Part shown: piece after piece, positions 49,801-58,872 of the stretch
Layout: every line of letters begins with the position of its first letter
How positions within the stretch are numbered: position 1 is the stretch's first letter
DNA from: Nemopilema nomurai
Taxonomy: Eukaryota > Cnidaria > Scyphozoa > Rhizostomeae > Rhizostomatidae
Length of the DNA stretch: 64,000 nt
Reading direction: 5' to 3'
Assembly: GCA_003864495.1 (NCBI GenBank)
Contig: ML133465.1
Span: 1,490,789-1,554,788 of the forward strand
Notes under the pieces: generated by a model
What the model saw: the letters and a program-made list of their open reading frames with translations, nothing else
What the model was told of the DNA's origin: nothing
Databases searched by the model: none
Position numbers and translations under genes: made by a program

Positions 49801-50127
49801 CTGCCCGCTGTCTTGGACGGGCCTAAGTATTTATGAATCATCAAGTAAGCCTTCCATGGCTGTGATGACGTATTTGCCTGACGTATCCTCGTGCGCCTTT
49901 CAGATGGCAGTGGTGCGTCAGTGGGGCTGGTGATCGGCATCACCCTGTCACTTTTGGTCATTTGCCTGGGCATTGGCACTGGCATCTGGTACTACAAGAC
50001 AAGGCAACAGGGACAACACAGTATCATGTATTACAAGGATATGTCGACGGCGCCGCTTGAAGAAGATTTCGACGGCAGCAACGATGAAGAAAAAACGAAG
50101 ATACCCATGGAATATGAGGGTGTGTAG
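34892..50127 (+). CDS. LDL-receptor family protein, VLDLR-like architecture (15 exons, 916 aa)
   Basis: Coding exons: 34892-34940, 40457-40600, 40853-40972, 41287-41412, 41643-41756, 42318-42569, 43134-43253, 44044-44169, 44808-44929, 45890-46013, 46372-46762, 47472-47875, 48340-48698, 49270-49345, 49904-50127. They total 2751 nt (917 codons with TAG) and all phases join. Order: signal peptide ([16 protein letters not shown]), eight LDLa repeats, two EGF modules, a six-bladed YWTD propeller, a third EGF, a Thr/Ser-rich stalk, one transmembrane helix and a 46-residue tail. Eight LDLa repeats with a single propeller match VLDLR rather than LDLR (seven). Expected role: surface endocytic receptor for lipoprotein-like ligands. 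Oddities: no NPxY in the tail, EGF-A lacks its sixth Cys, LDLa7 has a weak calcium site. Intron 1 is 5.5 kb and has no coding features. A CACGTG lies at 34878-34883, just before the ATG. Confidence 0.95.
40457..44169 (+). CDS. LDLa ligand-binding cluster of the receptor (exons 2-8, repeats 1-8)
   Basis: Each exon is phase 1-1 and carries one six-Cys LDLa repeat, except 42318-42569, which carries two. Repeats 1-6 have the calcium motif CDGDxDCxDxSDE (for example [16 protein letters not shown]). Repeat 7 (43134-43253) has [17 protein letters not shown], with the first Asp changed to Asn and the second acidic position lost. Repeat 8 has [14 protein letters not shown]. Symmetric phase-1 exons explain how such clusters grow and shrink by exon duplication. 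Residues about 17-350 of the protein. Confidence 0.95.
43277..43572. repeat. 24-bp tandem array carrying 12 octamer motifs
   Basis: In intron 7 of the receptor gene, starting about 24 bases after the donor. Twelve nearly perfect 24-base units, each with ATGCAAAT followed by CACATGG and CCCCGAA. One unit has lost a base, and the last copy is ATGCAACC. ATGCAAAT is the perfect POU (Oct) consensus and CACATG an E-box. The near identity of units implies recent expansion. Confidence 0.95.
43613..43955. mobile_element. C-rich MITE family, copy B (complete)
   Basis: In intron 7 of the receptor gene. Begins TA-CCGTAAATCCTCGA and ends with its complement, TCGAGGATTTACGG-TA. Inverted CCCCCTCGAATAAGCCCCC-like blocks lie near both ends. 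TA duplication. Second copy of the family at 33709-34045. Confidence 0.85.
44808..46013 (+). CDS. EGF-A and EGF-B exons of the receptor
   Basis: Exon 44808-44929 reads [15 protein letters not shown] then [20 protein letters not shown]. Five of the six EGF cysteines are present. The sixth is missing because the frame reads GCT GTG TTG where TGT GTT is found one base over. Exon 45890-46013 reads [14 protein letters not shown] and [18 protein letters not shown], a complete EGF. The two exons join in phase 0 with no stop, so the missing Cys is not a gross frameshift of the gene. Confidence 0.9.
44982..45167. repeat. 39-bp tandem array after the EGF-A exon
   Basis: Between 4 and 5 units of 39 bases (core GACCGCAGATCTTCTGCGTC), beginning about 50 bases after the EGF-A donor. 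Thirty-nine is 13 codons, and the EGF-A frame stays open through the array to 45247, coding [17 protein letters not shown] repeats if the intron is retained. Confidence 0.9.
46372..47875 (+). CDS. YWTD beta-propeller exons of the receptor
   Basis: Two exons (46372-46762 and 47472-47875) joined in phase 2. YWTD-type motifs are VYWTDV, LYWTDT, LYWTDWG, MYWVDS and LYWTDW, with the linked LDGT/MDGS and P(D/N)GL(T)D/L motifs in register. The first blade starts [10 protein letters not shown] and the domain ends MGIKVLHP just before the third EGF. In LDLR-type receptors this propeller drives ligand release at endosomal pH. Confidence 0.95.
46853..46970. repeat. Dispersed repeat, left-part relative
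   Basis: Intronic segment (GCTCAAAATTG, then AATGCC, then CTCCTTAA..GAGTTTTCTC) similar to about 31865-31985. Confidence 0.5.
48340..50127 (+). CDS. EGF-C, Thr/Ser stalk, transmembrane and cytoplasmic exons
   Basis: Exon 48340-48698 has EGF-C ([14 protein letters not shown]) followed by a stalk with five perfect STAAM repeats (15-bp units, 48599-48675), suited to O-glycosylation. 49270-49345 extends the stalk. 49904-50127 has the membrane helix ([20 protein letters not shown]) and a tail beginning [10 protein letters not shown], with YYKDMSTAP and an acidic segment, ending MEYEGV. No NPxY. YKDM fits a Yxx-hydrophobic AP-2 signal, an inference. Confidence 0.9.
48864..49030. repeat. Dispersed repeat, right-part relative
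   Basis: Intronic segment (CTCTATGAGTAATTTATGAT, then GATTTGATA, TTCTTCGATC, TTTAAGAATAATCTTAG) closely similar to about 32410-32575. Confidence 0.65.
49564..49626. repeat. 14-bp tandem repeat
   Basis: Four to five units of AACCTGATGTGCCC in the last intron of the receptor gene. Confidence 0.9.
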
Positions 50128-51990
50128 GGGCTTAGCTTAGGTAGGAATATCCCCGTGCTTCTGGGTTGAGGAAGGCTCGTTGCGTATCTGAACTCGTCAC
50201 GAATGTATATTGCGTAAAGCCTATCTTCAGCAATTCTCGACTACAGCAGTAGTTCGACTTGGTCTTCTTTTCACGTAACGTCACATGCGTGAAATATTTC
50301 GTGGTATTTGCTTAGCTGTTGACGAGCTTGGCCTCTCTTTCAACCCAGGAGCAAGAGGACTCGCTTTCTAATTAATAGTGAATCACGTTTAGTGAATTAT
50401 GGACGTCTCATAAATTATTGTCGTATTGAAATTATCTTGGACAGCATACAAATGCTTATTTATACTGATGCATCTTCCGCCGCTCGGTAACTTCAAACCC
50501 ATAACCATTGCCACCGCTAAGTATGTAGATTTCATCTTTTCGAAGAAATTTGATGCGTTTGAATGCTTTTTTAATTAAGAGGCAACAACCCAGACGATCA
50601 CCCCCACCCCCCCCCCCCCAGGGATTGTGTTGATAAAATTGTTTCTTTTGCTATGATCTGTGACAATGACGTCATTACTACACTGTTGCTCATCATGTCC
50701 AAGACTAACTGTTAGCAACTGCGCCTTCGCAGCTGGCTTGTAATTTATTTCCTTTTTAGAATGTAAACTCGCACTTCGTGTTTGATTTAAGAGTATAAAC
50801 CGCTAGTATTGGTTTGTCAACTGCCATCATGTTTGTAGATTGTATACCGGAAGCCTTGTCCTAAAGCGTTTGGTATGAATTCTACCACAGGCAGCCCTGA
50901 CAAAGGACCTGGTTGTCATAAAAGGAACCCCTTCCCTGTGTCTGATTTGTTTTCAATGCTTCTTTGTCGAGAGATGCTATAATAAATATTTTCAGTATAC
51001 TAGAAAGCAGAATTTTCTTCATTAAACAAAAAATATGTACATAGTTTATGGTATTGTATTCCTACATTTCATAGATTAAGTGTTCTTTTCATTTCAGGTT
51101 TGTTCGATTAAATTCAAGGTGTTTAATGTTGTTTGTATCACTCGTATTTAACATAGACTGCGTTAGGTGTGTTAATTCTTCGGCTTTTCACATATTTATT
51201 CAGATAAACGTCCCAGAAATTGCAAATTATCACAGTCTTTTTCAATGACTTGCGCAACCTTTGAGGATGATTTGTGCATACTAATAAATTCGGAACCAAA
51301 ATCAAGCTTTGTTGCCAACTAGATGCGGGGGCATTCTGTCTCTTTCAACATGGTTCCTTCCTTTCGTCATTCACGGTCCATTAAACATTAAACATTCAGT
51401 GAACGTTTTTGAATTATTTTTTAACTTTTGAATTAACCAAATGTAACTGGACCTTAGAGACGACAGTCAGAACTCAAAAAGTCTTTACTAGCTTGTTCTA
51501 TAACATGTCTGCGCTTGTTGAAAAGGTAAGAAAGAAAATCAAACTCAAGATGTTTAAGAAGATTCACATGCCTAATAATACTCTTGTTGTTGTCAAAACT
51601 CGTTGCCAAACCCTGATGACAGACATTTTTCAGCACCGGTGACCTTAATTAGGGGCAATCTGGTCTCGAAAAGAGCAAGCTACTCCCCATAATAATGATA
51701 GTGGATCAGCGTCGGTTTTGTACATATGGCCTATAACAGCTAAGCAACTCGTAAGAAGCAGCGAGTGCTGTATAGCTCAGAGGTGCGAATTGGAACGATG
51801 GACTTGATAGGCACTACAACAAGGGAGCTGAGGGTAGGGGGTTGTTAGGTAGGGGTGGTTGTGATCATCATGCTTTTGCCCCCTCTGCCCGGTGCATTTG
51901 CAGGCGTCCCTCACTGCAACTTCTGATTGTTCATGCTCAATCAAAGAATGCTATATCTAGACTTAACTGATAATCTAACAACTACTGTTT
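50128..51990. other. Convergent 3' flanks of the receptor and UEV-SAM genes
   Basis: Holds the 3' UTR of the + strand receptor gene and the 3' UTR of the minus-strand UEV-SAM gene, plus a short poly-C run near 50600-50620. No other gene seen. The frames at 51409-51642 overlap on both strands and have no recognisable content. Confidence 0.4.
50981..50986 (+). promoter_or_regulatory. Polyadenylation signal AATAAA of the receptor gene
   Basis: Canonical AATAAA about 850 bases after the receptor stop codon, in AT-rich sequence. Likely but not unique. Confidence 0.5.
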
Positions 51991-54900
51991 CTACATAATA
52001 TTCGAAAAAGAGTTGCAGAGTTTACTGATCTCGTTGTCAACCGTCAATCTTGGTCCAAGCTCAGTGACACCCAACTGGACCAAGTCATCTTTACTCAGAC
52101 TGGGCAAATGTTTACCCTCGATCTTGTGTTTTCTCAGGCTTGGACCACACTGGGACATACCTATGTCTTCAAACCAGCTGCATACATCCTCAGTTGTCCA
52201 CTCATTGTACAGTTTTCTATCAACAAAAACGAGCAACAACATGAGACAGTTGGTACAAAAACCTATGGAACCGCTGAGCCAATAGCCTTTAAAAGTTGCT
52301 ATGGCTACCAAACTTTCGGACAAACTTCCCGATAGCTAGTTTAATGAGAAAGATGACGCGTCCGATGGCCTACAATACGAAAGAAAAATATATAAAATTG
52401 AAAAACATACAATGTGATAAAAATGTAGGCTCTCCGAAAAGGCCCACTGAAGGATCCTTTGGGCTCATTCTTTGTTAATGGAACAAAACATTATATAGTT
52501 GATGTCCTCAATGTTTTGGCTTTTACTAATTTTAAGCAGTGCAAGTAGTCCTGCTCATTAGCTTGTTATTGATTTTCGTGTTGAAAATAGATCAACGTAC
52601 CGTTAGATCTCTTGTGTAAAAAGCTATGAACTTAACAAAGAATGACAAAACATGATACCTTTGAGTAACAGGTGTCTTTACAATGTCAATCTGTCCTTTA
52701 AGTGTAACAGCTTCTCCTTTCAGCTCATTTACTTCTTTTTCTAAAACTTCTTTCCAGTCCTTGGCTTTCTCCTAGAAAACAATCATTATAAAACTTATTG
52801 CTTTCTTAAAAGACCGTTATGAAAAGCGTCGACTAGTGTTGAATGAATGTGATTGAAAGTTATAATAATGCCGTAAAATACATACGAGGACTCCCTGAAT
52901 TCGATCCAGGTCATAACTCTGTGACTCATCTTCTTGTAAAGTTTTGACTGTCTTAACAAGCTCATCCATTAGTGTCTGAAGAAAGATAATTAGTACCACA
53001 GTTGAAATGACAACTAAGTCCATTATACCAATCACACCGATAAGGGCAAAATGTGACTTAACAAATTTTACAAAATATACCCCATGCCCTTTCTTGGCTG
53101 CTGCCACTGAAAGACCTGAGGTAAACTAGGGTGGGGGTGCTCTGGGGACTAGGGGTACGGTCGCTTTTACGATTGCTGGTTAATGTCCGCAATGAACACG
53201 CAACACTTTCGAGTAGAGATTGTAATTGTCCGATGACGTAACTGACCATGAAACGCGTAACGATAGGATGAGTAGGGGAGACAAAGGCTAGAATCCTGCG
53301 CAAAAAATGGCTTTTAAGCAATTCTTAGTGACAAAAGTTCCAAATACCAATCATGTACCAATTGAAGTGTAGGTACCTGTACTTTTTCGAAAACATCAAG
53401 TGTCTGACCAAGTAGATTGTTCGCAACGCAAAGCACGTTATCACGGCTGTTTGTATCGAGTGGGGTTGTTGTCTGATTTTCGTCAGATGGCGTCTCCAGC
53501 TGTGATGATCTTGCATTCGCTGATCCTTTACCAACCGTCTTTGGATCAGTATTAGATGCTGTCGACAAATGATCACCTTTTTCCGAGGCTTCATCCTCAT
53601 CCCTAAGACGGTAGACCGGGCATCTTTCGGAGAACTCGATGCATAAAACTTGAATAAGGCAAGTAAGGTCGGAATTGCCCTGATGGATTAATGAAGCAAC
53701 AGTTATGGCCGGATAATTATAAATCATTTATGTCTTTACATGCCTTGAAAGGATGTCTTTGAGAAAGTAATGACAGTTTTTAGACTGAATTAGATGAAAA
53801 TTGTTCAGAGCTACGAATTACTTTTTTAAAAGCATTTGTCAAAAGCAGAGTCTCTAGCTTGGGCTCAAAACCTTTTCCCTTCACGCACAATTCACATATG
53901 TATAGTTTCTTTCGACGACGAAGCATTAATAGGTTAATTCCATGTCAAATCACCCAGAAAATTACACCCTTGCACAAATTTTCATGAACTTTTCATCAGT
54001 AATAGATATCATAGAAATGAGAAATTTTGAGCATCTAACTTCAAACGGCTCTTGAGTAAAGCTTTTTTAGATTTTAGGCACGTTTCACAACATTAATTAT
54101 CAATTTTGAATGTACAGTTTTCTCGAATATTCTCAGTCTAAGAAATGTTTTAGCTCTATAAATTTACCCTGGTAGCCTTTCTTGAGAGATGAATACACCA
54201 TAAAATACACCAAAAACCAAAGAAATAAGCACCATTGGCTTTTTTTAGCTATTTGCAAATCCATTAGCTTTTCACCATACGGACAATAACTTGAAAAATA
54301 GTAATGTGGCACTGTATATATCGGAATGTGTTTTGGATATGATCATACATACACTAAACTTTAAAGGACTTAGCTTGATGAAGCAGTATTGGTTTCATGT
54401 CAGGCTGGAAAAGTATGGTAAAATTCAAATCTACAAAAAATTATTCACAATAGCAAGACAAAGCGGAACCAGTTTTTGCACACTTAAAGTACTTTTTCGT
54501 CCGACACTCCACTGAGTATGCAAACGTTGGAAAATAACCAAGAGCTGGAAGATTAAATAGACAGTTGCGAATCGAAAGCACCAGAGGGTGAAAGCATCAT
54601 TCTTCGTCTTTTTTTCTTGGGCTCTTGTAAAGTTAGGTGTTTAGTAACGTTTATTCCTCAACTATAACCAATCATGCGCTATTAATTCTGTCAGCTTTTG
54701 GTTTTTTCCGACGTTTGCATACTCTGAGGAGTGTCAGACGAAAAAGTACTTCAAGTATGCAAAAACTAGTTCCGCTTTTTCTAGCCACTGTGAAGATTTT
54801 AACCGCAAAGCACTTGTTCAAAAAATAATTCCTTTGATTGATATTCTTAAACGAAATTTTCTTTTACATAAGAGGAAGGTCCCAAGGTTATTTATGACAC

Positions 54901-57900
54901 ACCACCCTATAGACCTATCAGAGAGAAATATTAATCTGTTAGGACTTAGCCCTCTGGTCAAGATCTGATGTTAAAAATATTGTGGAAATTCTACCAGAGG
55001 ATCGGAAGGAATCTGGCTTTTATCATGCAAACATGATCTACCAGCCCTACGACTCGAAATTGCAAAATACAATAACATAATAATTGGAAATTCTAACCTG
55101 GTTCCAACTATCTAGATAACTGTTTTTTACCATTCCAGCACTGTCAATATTCCTGCCCACACTTATCACCATTTTCTGTGCTGGCTTTACTTGAACAAGT
55201 GGGGGATGAGACGGGTAGTGTATTGGAACCCAAAACCGCATTGGTATGTTGTAACCTTGGCCTGGAGAGTGAATGAAAGTGTTTTTGATATTCCTTATTA
55301 TGGTACCAAAAAATTGCAATCTTGCACATCAATGTCAGAGATTCCTCCAAGATTTGCATTTATACATTCACCTTCAGACTCTAGCAGAACAAGAATTTAT
55401 CTTAGAACTCCAATTGTTTGCTAATTATGTCTAATGAAAGTTCTGCTCTTTTGGCCCTTCTCAGAAACCCCAAAGCTGCTTTCTTTTGTTAAACTTTCTC
55501 TATCTGAATGAACTTAGTATCATTTGGAAGCTCTTTAACACCGGTTCTATTTCTGCAATTTAAACAATGTAAGCCTGAAATAAAAACTCCTTTTTAAGAT
55601 TTTCCTTTTTGACCCTCTCGGACAGATCCAAATACAAATTTTTTCAATTTATAAATCTACCCCTTCTGCATCACTATTGCAATGAGGTCTGATGTTAGTC
55701 TAAAATAACTTAGCCTAACCAATTTTTATATTTGAAACCAATAGTTTTTATTAACTGAATTGTTTTAAACAATTCAAAGTAAGTACCATTAGTTGCTACA
55801 GAGTACATTATTGATCTTGATCACTATTTATAGCCAATCATTCTTCTTTTAAGACTTTTGCAAGACAATAATTATTTTCTTTTTCATTTCAATTGTTAAA
55901 TGGGGAAGGTCAATGTCGGGGTGGGGTGGGTAATCTTGACAGGGGGGTAGGGGTGGTTGGGTAGGGTGAATAATGTTGGGGTGGAGGAGGTCAATGTTGG
56001 GGTGGGGGAAATCAATGTCAGGGTGGGGGAAGTCAATGATGGGGTGAGGGACAAAATCATTGTTGTGTGTTGGGTAGACACTCATTTACTTCTTCACTTA
56101 AAAGTCACAAAGCATTTATATTGGCTGACAAAAACAAAATAGAAACAAAAAAGGCAGCTACTTCTTTTCCACACATGGAAAGTCATGAACCTGGTCTGGG
56201 AAAATTCTGTAATAAATCAACCTTGCAAAAAGTCTTATTCAGTGTGCTGCTTTTAGGTTGCAGAACTATATGGAAATGCCAAGAAAACAAATGGAAAATG
56301 GAAAAATAGAATGGATTTGTTAAATTGGGAAATTTGAATTTGTTAAAGTTTATCACCCTTGTACTGAATGGGTATAGTTCCATCAAGGTGTACAATTTGC
56401 TGCTCATCTCCAGAATTTGAAACTTCAAACAGAAAAACAATAAAATGCATAATAATTTTCAAGAAATCTATTAAGATCCTTGGGCAAGCATATTAATGTG
56501 AAAAAATTTGAAACAGTAATGAGAAGTCACTCATTTGAATTTGTAGAAAATACAATTTGCATCATATATGAAATTGCCATTCAATGCATATCACTATCTC
56601 CAAGAATTTGCCTTCTGAACAAAAGTAGACTTTGTATATTAAAAAATGTCTATAAGAATATTTTATAATGCTGTAATGTCATACTTCAGACTTTAAAAAT
56701 TTAAAATTAAGCACTCATGAGCAAATTTTGAAGATAATTAATAATGTTAATTATAAATAATTGTCTATAGAACACCTACCATAGGTGTCCACAGTTATTG
56801 ACAGGCTTTTGAAACTGGCTGTCACCTCAATTATTTCTCTTTCAACTTCTGAACGATTTGTATATTGACACTATAAACATAGAAAATAAGAACTTATACA
56901 AAATAAATAAATGCTAAATAAATGGCAAAATAGTTTTCTAATTCATAACTTGCAATGGAGAATAATTATCAATGGTCATTTCCCCCTAAAACAACTATGA
57001 GTATTTCCTTTAAAAATTATTACTTATCACTATATTGGTACATTAAACTGATCATTGTATCTATACATTTATACTGAACACTGTAGCTATAAAAAGTCAA
57101 GATGTACTACCAAGTTATGTTTTTCCAAAACAGGAAACTTTTGAGGCTTGTGCTTTTATTATACCAAAATAAAGTTGAGTAGCAGCATTGCAAAAACTAA
57201 TGGCCAAAAGAGGACAACAAAGAAGAAACCTAATCTTTATTTAAAGCAGCATATTCTTCAATGTGTATATACTGTGTTTGTGTGCCCCTGATTTTTGCAC
57301 AGTCAAGGCCAATAACATTGAATAACATGAAGACAAGTAAGGCCAAAGATGGATTTAAATAACATGAAGACAAGTAAGGCCAAAGATGGATTTGAATAAC
57401 ACCAAGACAAGTAAGGCCAAAGATTGATTTGAATAACATCAAGACAAGTAAGGCCAAAGATGGATTTGAATAACATCAAGACAAGTAAGGCCAAAGATGG
57501 ATTTGATAACATGAAGACAAGTAAGGCCAAAGATGGATTTGAATAACATCAAGACAAGTAAGACCAAAGATGGATTTGAATAACATCAAGACAAGTAAGG
57601 CCAAAGATGGATTTGAATAACATCAAGACAAGTAAGGCCAAAGATGGATTTGAATAACATCAAGACAAGTAAGACCAAAGATGGATTTGAATAACATGAA
57701 GACAAGTAAGGCCAAAGATGGATTTGAATAACATCAAGACAAGTAAGGCCAAAGATGGATTTGAATAACATCAAGACAAGTAAGACCAAAGATGGATTTG
57801 AATAACATGAAGACAAGTAAGGCCAAAGATGGATTTGAATAACATCAAGACAAGTAAGGCCAAAGATGGATTTGAATAACATGAAGACAAGTAAGGCCAA

Positions 57901-58681
57901 AGATGGATTTGAATAACACCAAGACAAGTAAGGCCAAATATGGATTTGAATAACACCAAGACAAGTAAGGCCAAAGATGGATTTGAATAACATGAAGACA
58001 AGTAAGGCCAAAGATGGATTTGAATAACACCAAGACAAGTAAGGCCAAAGATGGATTTGAATAACACCAAGACAAGTAAGGCCAAAGATGGATTTGAATA
58101 ACATCAAGACAAGTAAGGCCAAAGATGGATTTGAATAACTTTTGATAGAACAGGCATAAATCTGTGAATGATATTCTGAGAAATACAGGGGCCATAAAAT
58201 TAAAAGACATTGAAAATTTTGCATTTAAAATGGTTTGCTTTGGCTGAAAAATTTAGCTAGATAGCAAAACATGTGCTGAGAAAATAACGACATTTACATG
58301 TTACTCTTCAGATATGCCATGGTTATACTGAATATGTTTTCATTTTAACTTCTTATATTACCCTGTTGTTTACTTAAGTAGTAATCATTTCTTCAAATAT
58401 CTCGCTGAGATACCAAAAAAATAGATTGTCTGACATTTAGATGCTATTGACATCCAACACACGGCAGACTAATAAGACCAGAACAAATTATACTTGGATA
58501 TGCAAGCATTTGTGCTATCCACTATACACCATCGGTAGAGGAAATGTACTTTGAACACAATGTCTTCGTTTCTGATAACACAAACGTTCCAGTAAAACCT
58601 TACACTGCGAAGGACATCTTTCAGCTGTGCTCCTGTCGAAATAACTGTTCCATCCCATAGCCGGTTTTTGGAAATATTCAT
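51991..58681 (-). CDS. TSG101-like UEV domain, coiled coil and SAM domain protein (8 exons, 376 aa)
   Basis: Minus-strand exons: 58681-58604, 56870-56780, 56422-56357, 55261-55098, 53679-53377, 52975-52886, 52771-52659, 52216-51991. They total 1131 nt (377 codons with stop) with all phases closing. Residues about 15-158 form a UEV domain: GAQLKDVLRS, SEVEREIIEV, HLDGTIPIQYKGQGYNIP, FWVPIHYPSHPPLVQVKP and SDLTCLIQV..CPVYRL align along TSG101. As in all UEVs there is no catalytic Cys. A Ser/Thr-rich linker with acidic patches follows, a coiled coil lies at about 228-300 (DELVKTVKTLQEDE, WKEVLEKEVNELKGE), and residues 304-370 are a SAM domain (NEWTTEDVCSWFEDIGMSQ, LGVTELGPRL). The TSG101 steadiness box is absent. 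The start ATG at 58681 is the first in frame after a stop. Likely a ubiquitin or PTAP-peptide binding adaptor that oligomerises through SAM; role inferred. Confidence 0.88.
54446..54795. mobile_element. Inverted-repeat MITE in intron 4 of the UEV-SAM gene
   Basis: Arms of about 82-86 bases (54446-54527 and 54710-54795) are complementary, for example AAGTACTTTTTCGTCCGACA against TGTCAGACGAAAAAGTACTT, around a 180-base loop. A lone arm lies at 13658-13722. Confidence 0.7.
55903..56055. repeat. G-rich 21-bp degenerate minisatellite
   Basis: Six to seven degenerate units of the type GTCAATGTTGGGGTGGGGGA in intron 3 of the UEV-SAM gene. The long minus-strand proline/histidine-rich frames over it are repeat artefacts. 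Confidence 0.8.
57318..58138. repeat. 37-bp minisatellite in intron 1 of the UEV-SAM gene
   Basis: About 22 units of 37 bases (core GACAAGTAAGGCCAAAGATG, then GATTTGAATAACA) with variable positions (ATGAA, ATCAA or ACCAA; AGGCC or AGACC). Units are otherwise nearly identical. The minus strand stays open because 37 is not a multiple of 3 and no frame meets a stop. The 212-aa and similar frames there are not genes. Confidence 0.95.
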
Positions 58682-58862
58682 CGTCTTCTTGTGAATCGAG
58701 AGACTGGCCAACTGGTCGCTGTCTTCTTTGCAACCAGAAATGCTGACATTTGATATGATCTAGTCCAAAACAGGCTGCACTCACTTCCTGGGTAGACTGT
58801 TTGAAAACTGGCCAGAATTGAAACTCGCAAAGGTCCTCTCTAGTCTCTTACCCATGTCTTCT

Positions 58863-58872
58863 ATGACGTCAT
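58863..58872 (-). promoter_or_regulatory. CRE-like palindrome upstream of the UEV-SAM gene
   Basis: ATGACGTCAT, a perfect palindrome containing the CRE core TGACGTCA, about 180 bases upstream of the start codon. A plausible CREB/ATF promoter site; activity is inferred. Confidence 0.45.

Noticed and set aside
1..58138. CRISPR-like arrays
   Set aside because: The arrays at 1-676, 43277-43572, 44982-45167 and 57318-58138 are head-to-tail tandem repeats with no unique spacers, in an animal genome.
57230..58224. Long minus-strand frames with repeated FGLTCL/IHLWPYLS segments
   Set aside because: Translation of the 37-bp tandem repeat in all frames; no start context or non-repeat portion.
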